Origin: Calliphora vicina
Lineage: Eukaryota; Arthropoda; Insecta; Diptera; Calliphoridae
Reading direction: 5' to 3'
NCBI RefSeq assembly: GCF_958450345.1
Contig: NC_088783.1
Span: 22,571,701-22,635,700, forward strand
Length of the DNA: 64,000 nt
Of the stretch, positions 11,680-23,016 are shown piece after piece. Made by a program: the position numbers and the translations under genes. Under the pieces are notes generated by a model. It ran no database searches. It was not told the origin of the DNA and saw only the letters and a program-made list of their open reading frames with translations. Position 1 is the first letter of the stretch; the number at the start of each line of letters is the position of its first letter.

Positions 11680-12287
11680 ATGAATAAATTATTAAAAAAA
11701 GGAATGATAACTTTTCCAATTGCTTGTGTTGGGGTAAGTGTGAAAAAAGCTTTTAGGATAAAATTTAGTATAAATGCAAAAATCATTTCTTGAACTTAAT
11801 TGGTAATCAAGTTTTTCATGGGGGTTGTCACAAAATTTATTCTGATAAGGTCGCTTAGTTGATAATCTCAGGACGAGTGTGACTCGGGTCGTTTCGGAGC
11901 AATGTTTAAATTATTGTGGTAATATGATTGTCGTTCGCTCAATGAAAGAACGTCAAAACTCAAACAAATATTATGAGAAGATATCAATATATCCGTTATA
12001 GTCCAGTTTCGGTTGCTATTTAAATTCGAGTAAATTTACCCACAGTGGTTTTTTACCCAACTTTATTTTGCTTGAATTTTTCACTAACATTGTTTATTTA
12101 ACAAACTATTTTTTCCCTATAATAATTGACCGAATTTTTCTGTGGTAATTCTTCTGTGCAGCACGAAAAAATCTATGGGTATAATAGAATCATTGAATTA
12201 ACAAAAAATCACAGCGAATCTCATTTATTATGCAGAAAACTTATAAAGCAATTTCCGAAATTTCAACCAATGGAGATCCATTTTTAA
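11680..12287 (+). CDS. Candidate two-exon gene for a 59-residue protein, unrecognised
   Basis: Exon 11680..11733 encodes MNKLLKKGMITFPIACVG and stops at a textbook donor (GGG|GTAAGT). An acceptor TTCTTCTGTGCAG at 12149-12161 opens a frame in the same phase, 12162..12287, which begins HEKIYGYNRI and stops at TAA. The result is 59 residues: a basic N-terminus, a short hydrophobic run and a basic tail. Small mitochondrial proteins look like this, but I recognise no family. The intron holds a repeat fragment (ATATCCGTTATAGTCCAG). It is head to head with NDUFS7. It may be chance; the donor is the best part of the evidence. Confidence 0.25.
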
Positions 12288-13309
12288 TCTGCTTGCAGTA
12301 TTCAGTATTGATTTCCATAATTTTTTTATTACGCACCGGAAGGATATGTTGCTCTAGTCTTTGCTAAATAATTTTCTTAATGACAAACTAAAAACAATAG
12401 CGATCTTTTTATATATGTATAAATTTATCTTTATTTTAAAGTGATGTTATTTATATATTTTAAGTAAATGTTTTCTCAAAAATTATATTAAAGCAACAGG
12501 AAATGTTAATCAATGAAATTTTATAGGACATCAGTAAATATAAAGTTTTTTTTGACGAAAACGTAAAATTGTTAAAAGTCGTACAACTTTTGAAATGCTG
12601 TTTAGTTAATTTTACAATTTAATTTAACATTTAAATGCCAACTCCCTTATTCAGAATCGAATTTTAATTACATACAAAATTTGTATGAAAAAATAAAAAT
12701 TTGATTATCAATTTGATGTTTTCGACAGTTTTTTTTGTTGTCATTTATTCGTATTATAAATCGCCTTTCTCATATTTTGTCCATTTATAATTAGCAAATT
12801 TGAATAGAAACTAAATATGTATTATGAAGAGTTGCACTAAAATTATAAAAAAAAACATTTAAAGCTTTTGCTAATTAAATTAACTTTTGAATAATGTTAT
12901 TTGTTATGTAGTGTTTTATTTTGAAACCACAATTTTTTTAAAATATTTTTTTATCAATTAATAATTATTATAAACTACACAATTGCAATTTGAATTAAAC
13001 AATTTAAATCTAATTAAATACGAAATTAAAGTATGAAAAAAATTAACAAAAACCTTTTTTTAAATCTAAATTAAATGATTAATATAAAATATAATTTAAA
13101 GTGCAACTGGTATTTAAGGTTTACATGTTGGGGTAGGGTTTGGATTTGGGGTTTTGGATTTATATTGTTATGACGGAGAAGAAAGAAAACTCTTAACTGC
13201 TAAAAAAAAGTAAAGAAATGTAGAAATAAGCAGCTTTTTCACGTTTCTTCGGGTTTTTATATATAAATATAAGTTTGTATATATATATATGAATTGATTT
13301 TATTGGAAC
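12288..13309. other. AT-rich intergenic DNA and 3' UTR of MSBP
   Basis: No coding frame. The right part is the 3' UTR of the minus-strand MSBP gene; AATAAA (minus strand) occurs about ten bases past its stop and again further left. Confidence 0.4.
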
Positions 13310-16300
13310 TTATTCAACGTCCTTTGTTGTGGCCGATGTGACGACTACATCACGTTTTCTAATGCCTTCGGCTTCAATACCTTGGACAGCTGAAGATGAA
13401 GCATTGTCTGTTGTCGTAGTTGTCGAAGTATTACCACCGGCCGTAACATTTGTAATTGTCGAAGCCGTATTGGTGGGAGTGTCACTAGCTTTTGTATCTT
13501 TGTCGGTATCATCCTCTTCATCTTCATAGTTGGTTGGTTGTTCACCTTTGCGCAATAGTTTGCCAACTAAATCATATTTTTCTATATATAGAAAAAAAAT
13601 TAATTGAAGTATTGTGTTATATATTACATGTTAATAAATATTAGAAGAACATGAACAGAATACACACCTTTGATTTGCATTTCCCATTCGCGTACTGAAT
13701 CAAGTTCCATTGCAGTCAAATCACTTAGATCATCGTATTCGTCTTTGTCGTTGGGTGCTACACTAAATGTGGCCAAATTACGAGAGGCATCACGTCCAGC
13801 AAATGAAGCATAAGGTCCACCTAAATAAAAATAATAAAAACAAAATTTTTTTATTTTCTATTGTTATCAAACTTAATCCTCAAAAATTTCAAAAACCTTA
13901 GCAAATTTAAAGTCGGGAAAATATATTATTTTCTCAATTTGCTATCAAACTTAAAATTTAATTTGAAACTTCTTCAAATATTCAATTAATACTTTAAAAT
14001 CCCAAAAAAAAAATTCTTAAGAAATTTGTATTCTTTTAGTATTTTATCACAGCTACGATACATTGAACCAATTTAAGAGTCAATATGAGAAAAATCAAAT
14101 ATTTTACAGAATTTTACTAAAAATATTTTTAAAATTTTTTATGTTGTGACATGAACACCATTTTATATTTGTATACGTTGATACGTAAGCATGATAAAAC
14201 TGTTCGCGTTAAGGATTTTCATTGCTCGCAAAAGTTACGTTGGTTTAAAGTTGAAAATTTTAAACAAATTCTTAAAAATAAAGCATGTGCTGAAATTCAA
14301 AGAACCCTCTAATTAATAAAACTCCCTCGGAACTATCAGCGTATGTTAAAATATTTAGTATATATTAAATTATATCTAAATTATAACGCAAAATGTTGCT
14401 GAATTGGACATAAATAAAAATAATAGATTTTTTTCATAATATAAATAAAAATTATTACCTATCACAGCATTTATTTTTTAATAGGTGGAGAAAAAAATTT
14501 TAAAATTTCGCACAAATTTGCATTTGGAAAATTTTTAACAACCATTCGACTCGGGCGTGTATGGGTGTATGACTTATAAATGCAGGATTTTTTCAAAGTT
14601 TTATGTGCTGTTTTTCTATAGCGAACGAGTACTTAGTGGAAATTTAACATGTGTTTTGTTATTGTAACAAAAACAAAATACATGTAAAACGTCCACTCAA
14701 AACGCTCATTCGCCATAGAAAAACAGCACATTAGGCCATATTTTGAAACTTCAGTCCAATATAAATTCATTCAAACTCTTGGCCATTGTTAGTTATGACC
14801 TTTTCCCCATCTTTCTGGCAATATATGGATTCCGAGCCAAAAGAACTGCTCATATTTTAAGGCCAAGAACAAACCAAGCCAATATCTGACACTCTTTTCC
14901 AAAGAAGCGTATCCCAGAGACAGCGTTCTGCATCGTTCGAAACAAATAGTAGTCAGTTGAGGCAAAACTTCCCAACCACTTTATTCTAAATACTTTTTAA
15001 AAGTTATTGCAACATGTGGCCGAGCGTTGTCATGATGGAATATGTCGGTTGAGGCAAAACTTCCCAACCATTTTATTCTAAATACTTTTTAACAGTTATT
15101 GCAACATGTGGCCGAGCGTAGTCATGATGGAATATTACGGTTTTCAGTAACGCTTCTATGTATATTTTATTCTATGGTATATAAGATTCAGCACTGCTGA
15201 GTATAACTCTGTGAATTGTTCAAAATAACAGAAAAAATACGCAGTATTTAAAACTTGATATACATTGTAAACTTGCAATTTCTTGAAATTTGTTTGCAAA
15301 CAACAAATTTCTGATAACCACAAAGTCAAAGACTACTCTACTCTTCTTTATATTCGCCTGCTCATCATAATTCATCTAAAAGAATATTATTGATATGTAT
15401 GATAATTGAATAAGCCACAAAAATAAATGCTGATTTTTTAAATATTTTTCTTTCTTGAAAGCATGATTTGACACAATATATAAAAACAAAATTATTGTTT
15501 ATCAAACCTTTGAAAGCAACAAGTTATTGTTTTTTTCAGACACAACAGGGCAGTAGGCGGCAGGCACTTAATTTCATTGATAAGATTTTTTCTTTCCATT
15601 TAACTATTTAGATAGACTATATAACATTATTTTGTTTATTTTGGTTTCTAATCTAGTATTATTACATGATATTTCAGTTTCGTTTAGCAACGCATAGACT
15701 GACTAGTAAGGTAGTAAAACAAAAAAAAAAAATAATTTAATGATGACGGCGTCATTAAATCTAAAACACATACACTAATTTCATCAACAAATGCAATGTT
15801 TAAATTGTATGAGTCTGTTTGTTTTTGTTTTTAAAGTCAATTTGTATTCTAATTGGAAAAATATTAATGATTTAAAAAATATAGTATTTTAATAACAATG
15901 TTTGAAATGTTTAATTAAAAAAGGAACTTTATAAAATTTAGTATTATAGTAAGAATTGTGCTAAATTTTGTTTGATTTCTACTAATTTTCATCGTTTTTC
16001 TCAATTTATAAGCAGTGCACGTGCCTGAACTTGAGATTTAAAAATAGTTTTTTTTTTTTCTTTAAAAGAAAATAAAAATTACTTCGGGAATATCACATAC
16101 AATACAATTAAGACATTACACAAAAACACCTCATGCGTAACAGCAAACAAAATAGCATATTTTAATAAATTTGTGCTGTGTATTGGGTGTCAAGAGAGAC
16201 ATGGGACGTTGAGTAAAACACTAGACAATTAGAATAATAAGTTTACTCTAAAGATGTAGTGCCTTGCCTTTATCGTGGCCGTCATGTCGTCAATATGTAG

Positions 16301-19300
16301 CAAAAGTAATTGTTTTGCAAATTTTGTAAAAACAAAAACATTCTACGGTCTGATTTTGGTATCCCTGCTAAATAACAATAAAAAAGAAACAACAACACAA
16401 CTTCAATAATAAATGAATAAAATTTCCATTTCATTTTAAATAAAAACTAAAGTACAGGAAACAAATGTTTTAAAATAGACTCCAACAAAAATTTGTTTTC
16501 GGAATGTAACCTAAATGGCATTAATATTTATTTTCTCCATTTAATCCATGTCAAATTAAAATCGGAATTCATTTCAAACTAAATCTTTTGGGAAAATTCA
16601 AATGTAATCCAAAGAAGCTAATACTATTCCGTATGAAACCCAATAAGCACCTAAGAACAAAAAATTCAAGCATTTGAAAAATTAAATATTTTTCAAACAA
16701 AAAACATATGGCTTGAATTTATATTTCCTTTTTACTGGAGAATTCTATTGAAATAAAGTGTAATACAACTGTAATTCAATTGCATGACTATAATTCAAGG
16801 CATGAATTAAACTTGCTTTGAACTTGAATTCCAGTAAAAATGCTTATTGGGAATGTAAGATAGGCTTCATAGAAATATCATTACTATCATACTAACCCGT
16901 CATATATACCTTCTCTGTAAACATTTAGAAGATACGATATAAAATTGAAAATAATTTGAAATATTTGAAAACCAAATTGAAAAAAAAAATATTTTTTCAA
17001 ATCGACCTCAATTTACTATTTGAATAAAATTCAAACATCTGTTCAGGTTTGGAAAACATTTGAGAATAATGCTTTATATAAAATTCATCAAACGATTCAT
17101 ACTAAATTGAAAAAACTCAAATAAAAAAAAAATTTACGCCGATTTTCGATTTGTTAAAATGTTGACATGAAGACATTTTTTCGAAAATATTTTACCTGTT
17201 TGGTATCTCTTAAGCCCTTTTCAATGATATCAAAACATTTGACATCGATTGTAATTTAAAAGAAATTTCAAATTAATTTGAAGTAAAATTCCCATTTTCA
17301 ATCATTTTAAAAAAGTAGTATTTTTATAAGAAAAACAGTATTTTCAGTAAAATATTGGAATTTAAAAGACATTTTAAGTAATTATATAATTTTAAAGATT
17401 TTAAATAGTAATATTTCAGTATCTTTATTACAAAATGTAATAGTAGTATTGAAATTTCAAAGGAATTTGAAATAATTATATTAATTCAAAATTTAATTCT
17501 CAAAGATTTTAAAAAAAGTAGTATTTTGTAAAATGCATTTTATGAAAAAAATTACATAAGAAAATTTAGAAAAAAAATTATGTAAACATTTCAATTTCTA
17601 ATAATTTTTTTAAAAAGTAGTATTTAGTACTTTTGCTAAAAAAGTAGTATTTTTAGTACTTTTTTAAAAAAGTAGTATTTTAGTACTTTTTTTAAAAAAG
17701 TAGTATTTTAGTACTTTTTTAAAAAAAGTATCTTAGTACTTTTTTAAAAAAGTAGCATTTTTAGTACTTTTTTTAAAAAAGTAATATTTTTAGTACTTTT
17801 TTTAAAAAAGTAGTATTTTTAGTACTTTTTAAAAAAAGTAGCATTTTTAGTACTTTTTTTTAAAAAAGTAATATTTTTAGTACTTTTTTAAAAAAGTAGT
17901 ATATTTAGTACTTTTTTAAAAACGTCAATATTACTAAAATACTACTTTTTTTAAAAATGTAGTATTTTAGTACTTTTTTTAAAAATGTAGTATTTTTAGT
18001 ACAGTTTTTAAAAAAGGAATATTTTGGATACTTTTTATAAAATAAAATATTATCTTAAGTAAAATATCGGATTTTAAAAGAAATTAGAAATAAATTTTAA
18101 TTAAAATTCCAATTTTGAATCGAAAAAATGTAGTAATTTTTGGAATCTTTTTAAAAATTCTCTGTAAAACAAAGAAATTTTACATACAATTTAAGCAAAT
18201 TTCCCATTTAGAGGATTTGAAAAAAGTTATATTTTTAATACCTTATATAAAAAGTGTTTTTATTTTTAGTATTTAGTTTTCATAAAAGTAAACAATTTGT
18301 AGTGAAGTTAAATCTTTAAAATATTAAGTTAGATTCATCTTTTAAATAATAGTAATTTTATAAAAAGGTACTTTTTTAAAGTAAATTTTTAAAATTTAAG
18401 AAAATGTACAGTAAATAACTTTTTTTTCAACGTTTATTAGTAGTATATTTTATGAAATGTAGTATTTCGTTACTTTTATAAATAAAATCTACTATTAAAA
18501 AAATACTTTTTGTAAAATATTAAATTTTAACATTTAATTTTCAACGATTTTTCAGTACGATTTAAAAAAAATATTTCTTTTTTAAGACAATTTCAAATTT
18601 TATTAAAAGTTTGAGAATTATGTTTGACTTCATATTAAAATAACCTATATTTTCAAACTTTTGACAGGATAACTGAATCGATATTTGTCATAATACCTAT
18701 GTAAGCATTTCATTAGTAGTCTAAATTTTAGGAAATTATTAACTTTAACAAATTTTCAAATTAAACAGATAAAGCAGACAATTCAATTCGATGGCAAATT
18801 AAGTTCGATTAATAATTTTATCTACAAAAATATGAAATGATGAAATTTTCACCTTAATTAATAAGAAAGGAACAATCTATATAAATCTATCAAATACTTC
18901 TATTATGCTTATAAGCTTATAAATAAGTATCTAACATTATTTCGTCATATATTTTTAACCACTAGCAATTTGTGCTAGCGTTGACCACAAAATATCTCAA
19001 CTCCTATTATCAGATATGAGATAATGAACGAACGTTGCTAGAATTGAAAATCAACACAATCGTAAAGGTGTTTGGAGAGGGGCAAACAGTATTGTTTTAA
19101 GACCAATAATGCAAAATTTGATTAACAGATGACTAAATAATTCTAATAAGAATATGGTTGTTAAGAAAACACGAAGCAACAGGGTGTTAGTTTTTTTCTA
19201 CTTCGCTGCAAGTAGTATGATTTTGTTATTGTTTTGGTACACCCTTCCCCATGTTTTGTTGTTTTTATTTTTTTGCAGGGACCGAAAAGAAATACATCAC

Positions 19301-19883
19301 ACATACAAACAGTGAAATATAAATATTTACTCCTACTTTCCTCTGCCAACGAAATTGTAGCAAAAAGATAAAAAAGCAGCATATTGAAAGATACACCTAC
19401 TACATTCTTGTACATATTTTTTAATGTACATACAAAATATAAAAAAATCGTTTAACAGCTGAACAACAAAAATATTCTACAATATTACGCTTTAAAAAAT
19501 GCAATAAAATATCTTTAGGAGAAAAAAAAATGCAATTTACCTGGTCCATAGAAACGTTTTCCTTTTGTAACATCAAAGACTTTGCCATTTACTGCCACCA
19601 AAATTCTACCATCTGGTTGTGTGCCATCGTATTGACGTAGTTCGGCTATAGTAAAGTCTCTACGTAATTTAGGCAGCTCTGGTTCTAGAGGTTTTTGTGA
19701 GCCCACACTGGGCACTTCAATTCTATCCTTAATGATTTTGTAAACCAAAAATGCAATAATAGCCACCAGGGCGAGATTCATGGGACTGTAGAAAATCTCT
19801 TGTATAATGGCCATAAACATGGATGTTGGTGCTGCTGACTCCTCGGCCGAGCCGGCATTTGTGTCCACAGTATCAGCGGTCAT
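13310..19883 (-). CDS. MSBP: Membrane steroid-binding protein / PGRMC1 homologue (cytochrome b5-like heme domain), three exons
   Basis: Exons on the minus strand are 19883..19541, 13820..13668 and 13581..13310, 255 residues in all; phases join correctly. The order is a short acidic/polar N-terminus, one membrane segment at about residues 36-52 (NLALVAIIAFLVYKII), then the cytochrome b5-like MAPR domain: RDFTIAELRQYDG, ILVAVNGKVFDVTKG, then KRFYGPGGPYASFAGRDASR with Y112 at the place of the PGRMC1 heme-ligand tyrosine, and EKYDLVGKLL. The tail begins QPTNYEDEEDD, like the CK2-site end of PGRMC1, and continues as a fly-specific Thr/Asn/Ser-rich extension. The family binds heme and partners such as P450s at the ER. 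Intron 1 is 5.7 kb and repeat-rich (13821..19540), intron 2 is 86 bases. The junction GPG|GPY is encoded across intron 1. Confidence 0.95.
14556..15145 (-). pseudogene. mariner remnant in MSBP intron 1, with internal duplication and MITE insertion
   Basis: On the minus strand the DNA reads as the 3' part of a mariner transposase (a YIARKMGK-type end, an SMQNA-like stretch, FHHDNARPH relic) and finishes at an inverted-repeat end GGGTGTATGACTTATAAATG, the same terminus as at 27445. Stops and shifts abound. A segment of about 92 bases (14952-15043) is repeated at once (15044-15136) with a few differences. A foldback MITE (14605-14729) interrupts the 3' untranslated part. The 5' part of the element is missing. 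Confidence 0.75.
14605..14729. mobile_element. Foldback MITE, 125 bp, inside the mariner remnant
   Basis: Begins GTGCTGTTTTTCTATAG and ends with its near-complement CTATAGAAAAACAGCAC-type arm; the inverted arms extend imperfectly over about 50 bases each (CATGT...ACATG in the middle). Alignment to the mariner at 27445-27974 shows that exactly this stretch is extra. Confidence 0.65.
15146..17604. other. Intronic AT-rich DNA with a small TIR element
   Basis: No coding frame. 15165-15215 holds a degraded relative of the family A hairpin (GATTCAGCACTGCTGAGT). 16639-16851 is a 213-bp stretch bounded by the perfect 11-bp inverted repeat CCCAATAAGCA/TGCTTATTGGG, probably a MITE. The remainder is unremarkable intron. 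Confidence 0.5.
16639..16851. mobile_element. Probable MITE, 213 bp
   Basis: Perfect terminal inverted repeats of 11 bp (CCCAATAAGCA). Subterminal GAATTCCAGTAAAAA on the right has an inverted counterpart TTTTTACTGGAGAATTC inside the element. No clear target duplication. Confidence 0.45.
17605..18020. repeat. Palindromic tandem array in MSBP intron 1
   Basis: About 13 degenerate units of roughly 30 bp, each containing AGTACTTTTTTAAAAAAGTA, itself a near-perfect palindrome, followed by GTATTTTT. Unit length drifts through loss or gain of A/T. Single related units are scattered over 17330-18500. Confidence 0.85.
18021..19540. other. Intronic AT-rich DNA
   Basis: Nothing coding was seen. Scattered singlets of the 17.6-18.0 kb array unit occur to about 18500; the remainder is ordinary fly intron up to the donor at 19539-19540 (minus strand). 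Confidence 0.4.
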
Positions 19884-21369
19884 GGCTGCTATTTTTGTTT
19901 ATTCGTTTAAGGCCGGTTAAAAAATAATGATGACTATACAAAATTTATAAGTATATGTATATTCTTGGATTTTTTTCTTGCTCAACTTGTACTCTGTACT
20001 TTCTCTGTTACTTATTCCATAGACACACACAAATGCGAAGAGCACTTGGTTTTTTGTTTAACAGGTATTTCCAAACCTTTTCCGATTTTAATAAAAACGA
20101 AAACAACAAAAAATGTATAATAAAAAAATGCAATTAGTTTTGTGGCCTTTTGAACTTTGATCTTTTTGCTGTTATTGTTGTATTTATTTATGTATGTGGT
20201 GTGTATGTTAATATAATTATCTTCCTAATTTATTTACACTTTCCTCGCTTTTATCGACAGCCTTTTTGTTAATTTTCTCCTTCTGCAGTAAGTTGCCCAA
20301 ATTCTTTTAGTAGTGCCGGTCGTTTAGAATTTTTTAATTTATTTTTTTTTCGCAATTTCAATTGCGTTTCTTTTTTTCACGCGTCCACACACGCTTACAA
20401 AACAAAAGTCGCAGCAAGTTGGAAAAATACAATTTCAAAACGAACAAGTTGACTTTTTCTGATGTTGATTTCAATGCAATCTTTTTATTTCTGTAGTGTT
20501 GGGGATGGCACCTCAACGATTATTATTACTTAGAGTGTGTTATCAAAATGTCATCATTTGTGTTTTTGTAGTATGTTGGATGGAGCAGTCATTGATTGTT
20601 GTTATCGTTTTTACTCTACTAAATCATTTTATATTTTATTTATTGTTTTGCCAATAATCAATTCTATTTTATACATGTTCCTATTACGTTGTAAATTTTT
20701 GTTTTATTAAGTTTAATGTTTATCGATTGTTTTATTAAATCGATTAATTTGTAGTTGTCAATTGGACAGAGTTGCTATGCATATACAGTTGTGATACTTG
20801 GTACCACTTTTTAGTAGTCAGGGTTAGGAATCTTTGTTTTTCAATAAAACTTTTTAGTGCAATTTTCTTTTTAAAGTTGGCATAAATACCACGAACCCGA
20901 TTTTCTAGCAAAGCAGTGAGAAAGCAGACGACGACGATGGAGCAGCAACAGGTAGCTGAACAACAGACAGACAAAAAATACTTTTCGTAGAAAGAGGATA
21001 GAGGGGATCGTGGTGAAAATAAAATATCGTGGTGAATTTTTAGAAATTCACAACAAATATCGTCAAATGCAATTGAATAAAAATCGTGGTGAATAAAATT
21101 TTTTCGTGAATGTTTACAAATTCACCACAAATACCGTTGTTATGACGTAGTTTCTGAGCGTATCGCCTCGTCGTAGAAGATGTGGAAGTGCTGAAAGTGC
21201 CACTAGGAAGTCTACTTCTTTCTGCTGATTTAATTAAGTCAGTGCTTGTGATAAGCTGCTGTTAGTTGGTGGGTCAGCTGGTGTAGGATAAGAGCTTCGA
21301 GTGTATCCGCTACGGGTGACTGGAGATATCAACCTATTTTCCAGACTTCCTTTTGGTGTTCCTACTGCA
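19884..21369. other. 5' region of MSBP and adjacent non-coding DNA
   Basis: The first few hundred bases upstream of the MSBP start should include its 5' UTR and promoter; no core element stands out. 21003-21140 contains three copies of ATCGTGGTGAA and inverse counterparts (TTCACCAC), an imperfect foldback. 21180-21370 read on the minus strand gives an open stretch (VGTPKGSLENRLISPVTRSG and onward) of coding-like composition that ends in a stop; I cannot assign it. Confidence 0.4.
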
Positions 21370-21724
21370 TCTAGTTCCATGAAAAATGGATTTTTAGGAT
21401 TTCAGTGATCACAGATTTTCGTTCTTTTGGTCCTAGCAGCTCTAGTTTCCGAAAAAATTAACATTTAGGATTTTACTCAAAATATCGATTTTTGGTAGGG
21501 AATATCGGTTTTTTGGAATATGAGTGATCACAGATTTTCGTCCTTTTGATCATAGCGCCTCCAGTTTCCGAGAAAAATGGATTTTTAGGAATTCACTCAA
21601 AATATCGATTTGTGGTAGGGAATATGAGTGATCACATATTTTCGTCCTTTTGGTCATAGCAGCTCTAGTTTCCGAGATAAATGGACTTTAGGATTTCACT
21701 AAAAATATCGATTTTGGTGGGGAT
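21370..21724. repeat. Satellite array, left segment
   Basis: Monomers of about 105 bp containing GTGATCACAGATTTTCGTCC, TTTTGGTCCTAGC, CTAGTTTCCGAG and ACTCAAAATATCGATTTTTG. The array stops at 21724 where a hAT element begins and resumes at 23017. Confidence 0.9.
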
Positions 21725-21824
21725 CAGCGTTGCCACTGAACAAATCTTATTCCTACCAAATTTTTGTCAAAAAACTACCAAAATCGTTTTAAACCTACCA
21801 TTTTTTTAAAATCATATACATATG

Positions 21825-22665
21825 TCAAGAATAAAAAATAAGTTTTGATTTTATTATTAGACTTTCTGCCAGTTCTGCTGCTCTTATACCATTTACGTCA
21901 TAAAAACGTGATATAAAATACAATTTTAAACTGTCCCATTGTTCTATAATTCTTGCAATAACACCTTCTAAAGATAACCATCTTGTTTGGCAAACACCTA
22001 ATATTTTATGAGATTTTACAGAACAGTATTCCTGAAATTCTTTAAGCTCGTTAATTCTTTTGGGACTATGAGAGAAAATATAAATATATATATTACCACA
22101 AAGAAGCTCAATATTTGGCTCAATATATGCATAACTGGAGCAGAGTTGGAGTGAGTGACATGTGCACTTAATGTAAAACAAGTCAGTTTCATTAGTAAGT
22201 AACGTCACCAGTCATAACGTTAGCACCGTCTGTTACCAATCCGATCAAGTTTTTTAAAGGAACGGTCACTACCCGATTCCCGGGATTTTTAGTCGGGAAT
22301 CCCGGGAATTAAAAACTGACGAAAATACATTGAAAACAACTAAGAACTCCATTTTTTTCGCCAACAAACAGTGAAAAGTTTTTTTTACAGTCTCGGCAAT
22401 AATAGATCGCTTACTATTATTATTTATTTGTGGTTTTTCGTATGAAAATTTAAAAAGTGAATTCATTATATATAGAATTTCATTATATATTTCGGGTACC
22501 CGGGAATGTAGAAAAAAATTTCCCGATTCCCGGGAATCAAAAAAAGTTGGGAAATTAAAAACCCTAGTTATGTGCCGAAAAGAAAACTGTTATAAGTTGG
22601 AAAATTGAAACTGCATCTGCCTTAGTGATCTCTAATAATGCGATAAATCTATCTTGTAAATAAAT
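21825..22665 (-). pseudogene. hAT transposase pseudogene, frameshifted and interrupted
   Basis: Read from right to left: DRFIALLEITKADAVSIFQL (about 22570-22660), an interruption by a transposon, KNLIGLVTDGANVMTG (22205-22260), a frameshift, then LFYIKCTCHSLQLC and CQTRWLSLEGVIARIIEQWD (ORF 22208..21825). These match the central part of hAT-type transposases with a DUF4371-like region (catalytic-core DGAN motif and the conserved CHxLQLC and RWLSL). N-terminal BED finger and C-terminal dimerisation region are absent. Dead element. Confidence 0.8.
22271..22565. mobile_element. Short element with CCCGGGAAT-rich ends, inserted in the hAT transposase
   Basis: Palindromic ends built of GATTCCCGGGA modules, right end finishing GGGAAATTAAAAACCCTA. 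It splits the hAT coding text between an SAHN and a PLKN codon block. A longer relative with the same ends is at 54774-55800. The left end here lacks the outer TAGGGTTTTTA. Confidence 0.75.
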
Positions 22666-22666
22666 A

Positions 22667-22913
22667 CACAGAGAAAACAGATTCGTGATAGCAACCGAAT
22701 TTGTTGCCAATCGAATGATACTATCTTAGTGAACGAATTTTACAGTTGTGGCTACCATATTTTGGAAGGGGTAACTAAAGTTTGGTTGCCTCAACTGAAA
22801 TTCTTCTTTATCAACTGACTTTTGGTTGTTAGAACTGAAAAATTCTATGTGTGCAACCGAATCATTCGATTGGAAACAAATTCGGTTGCTATCACGAATC
22901 TGTTTTCTCTGTG
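22667..22913. mobile_element. MITE, 247 bp, TA target duplication
   Basis: Inverted ends CACAGAGAAAACAGATTCG...CGAATCTGTTTTCTCTGTG extend about 50 bp (GATAGCAACCGAAT). It is flanked by TA on both sides, as for Tc1/mariner-type elements. The interior repeats TTGGTTGC/GCAACC blocks. One end of another copy is seen at 57983-58022. Confidence 0.85.
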
Positions 22914-23016
22914 TACTTTTTGATCCAACCTACCAAAAATCAATTTAAACTACCTTCCTACCAAACGAAAAAAATCCTACCAAATTTGGTAGGAAAAGCC
23001 CAAAACGGCAACGCTG

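Larger units (their letters stand above)
21725..23016 (-). mobile_element. Non-functional hAT-superfamily transposon inserted in the satellite
   Basis: Ends are CAGCGTTGCCAC (left) and the inverse of CAGCGTTGCCGTTTTGGG (right). The satellite directly abuts both ends, and the flanking 8-mers GTGGGGAT (21717-21724) and GTGGGTAT (23017-23024) differ by one base, the 8-bp target duplication expected of hAT. Both subterminal regions carry repeated CCTACCAAA. It encodes minus-strand transposase remains and carries two later insertions (22271-22565 and 22667-22913). Confidence 0.85.

Noticed and set aside
13329..13529. + strand ORF opposite the MSBP tail
   Set aside because: Reverse reading of the Thr/Asn-rich third exon.
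20937..20990. ATG followed by EQQQVAEQQTDKKYFS and a stop
   Set aside because: Too short, no splice partner found, simple CAA/CAG composition.
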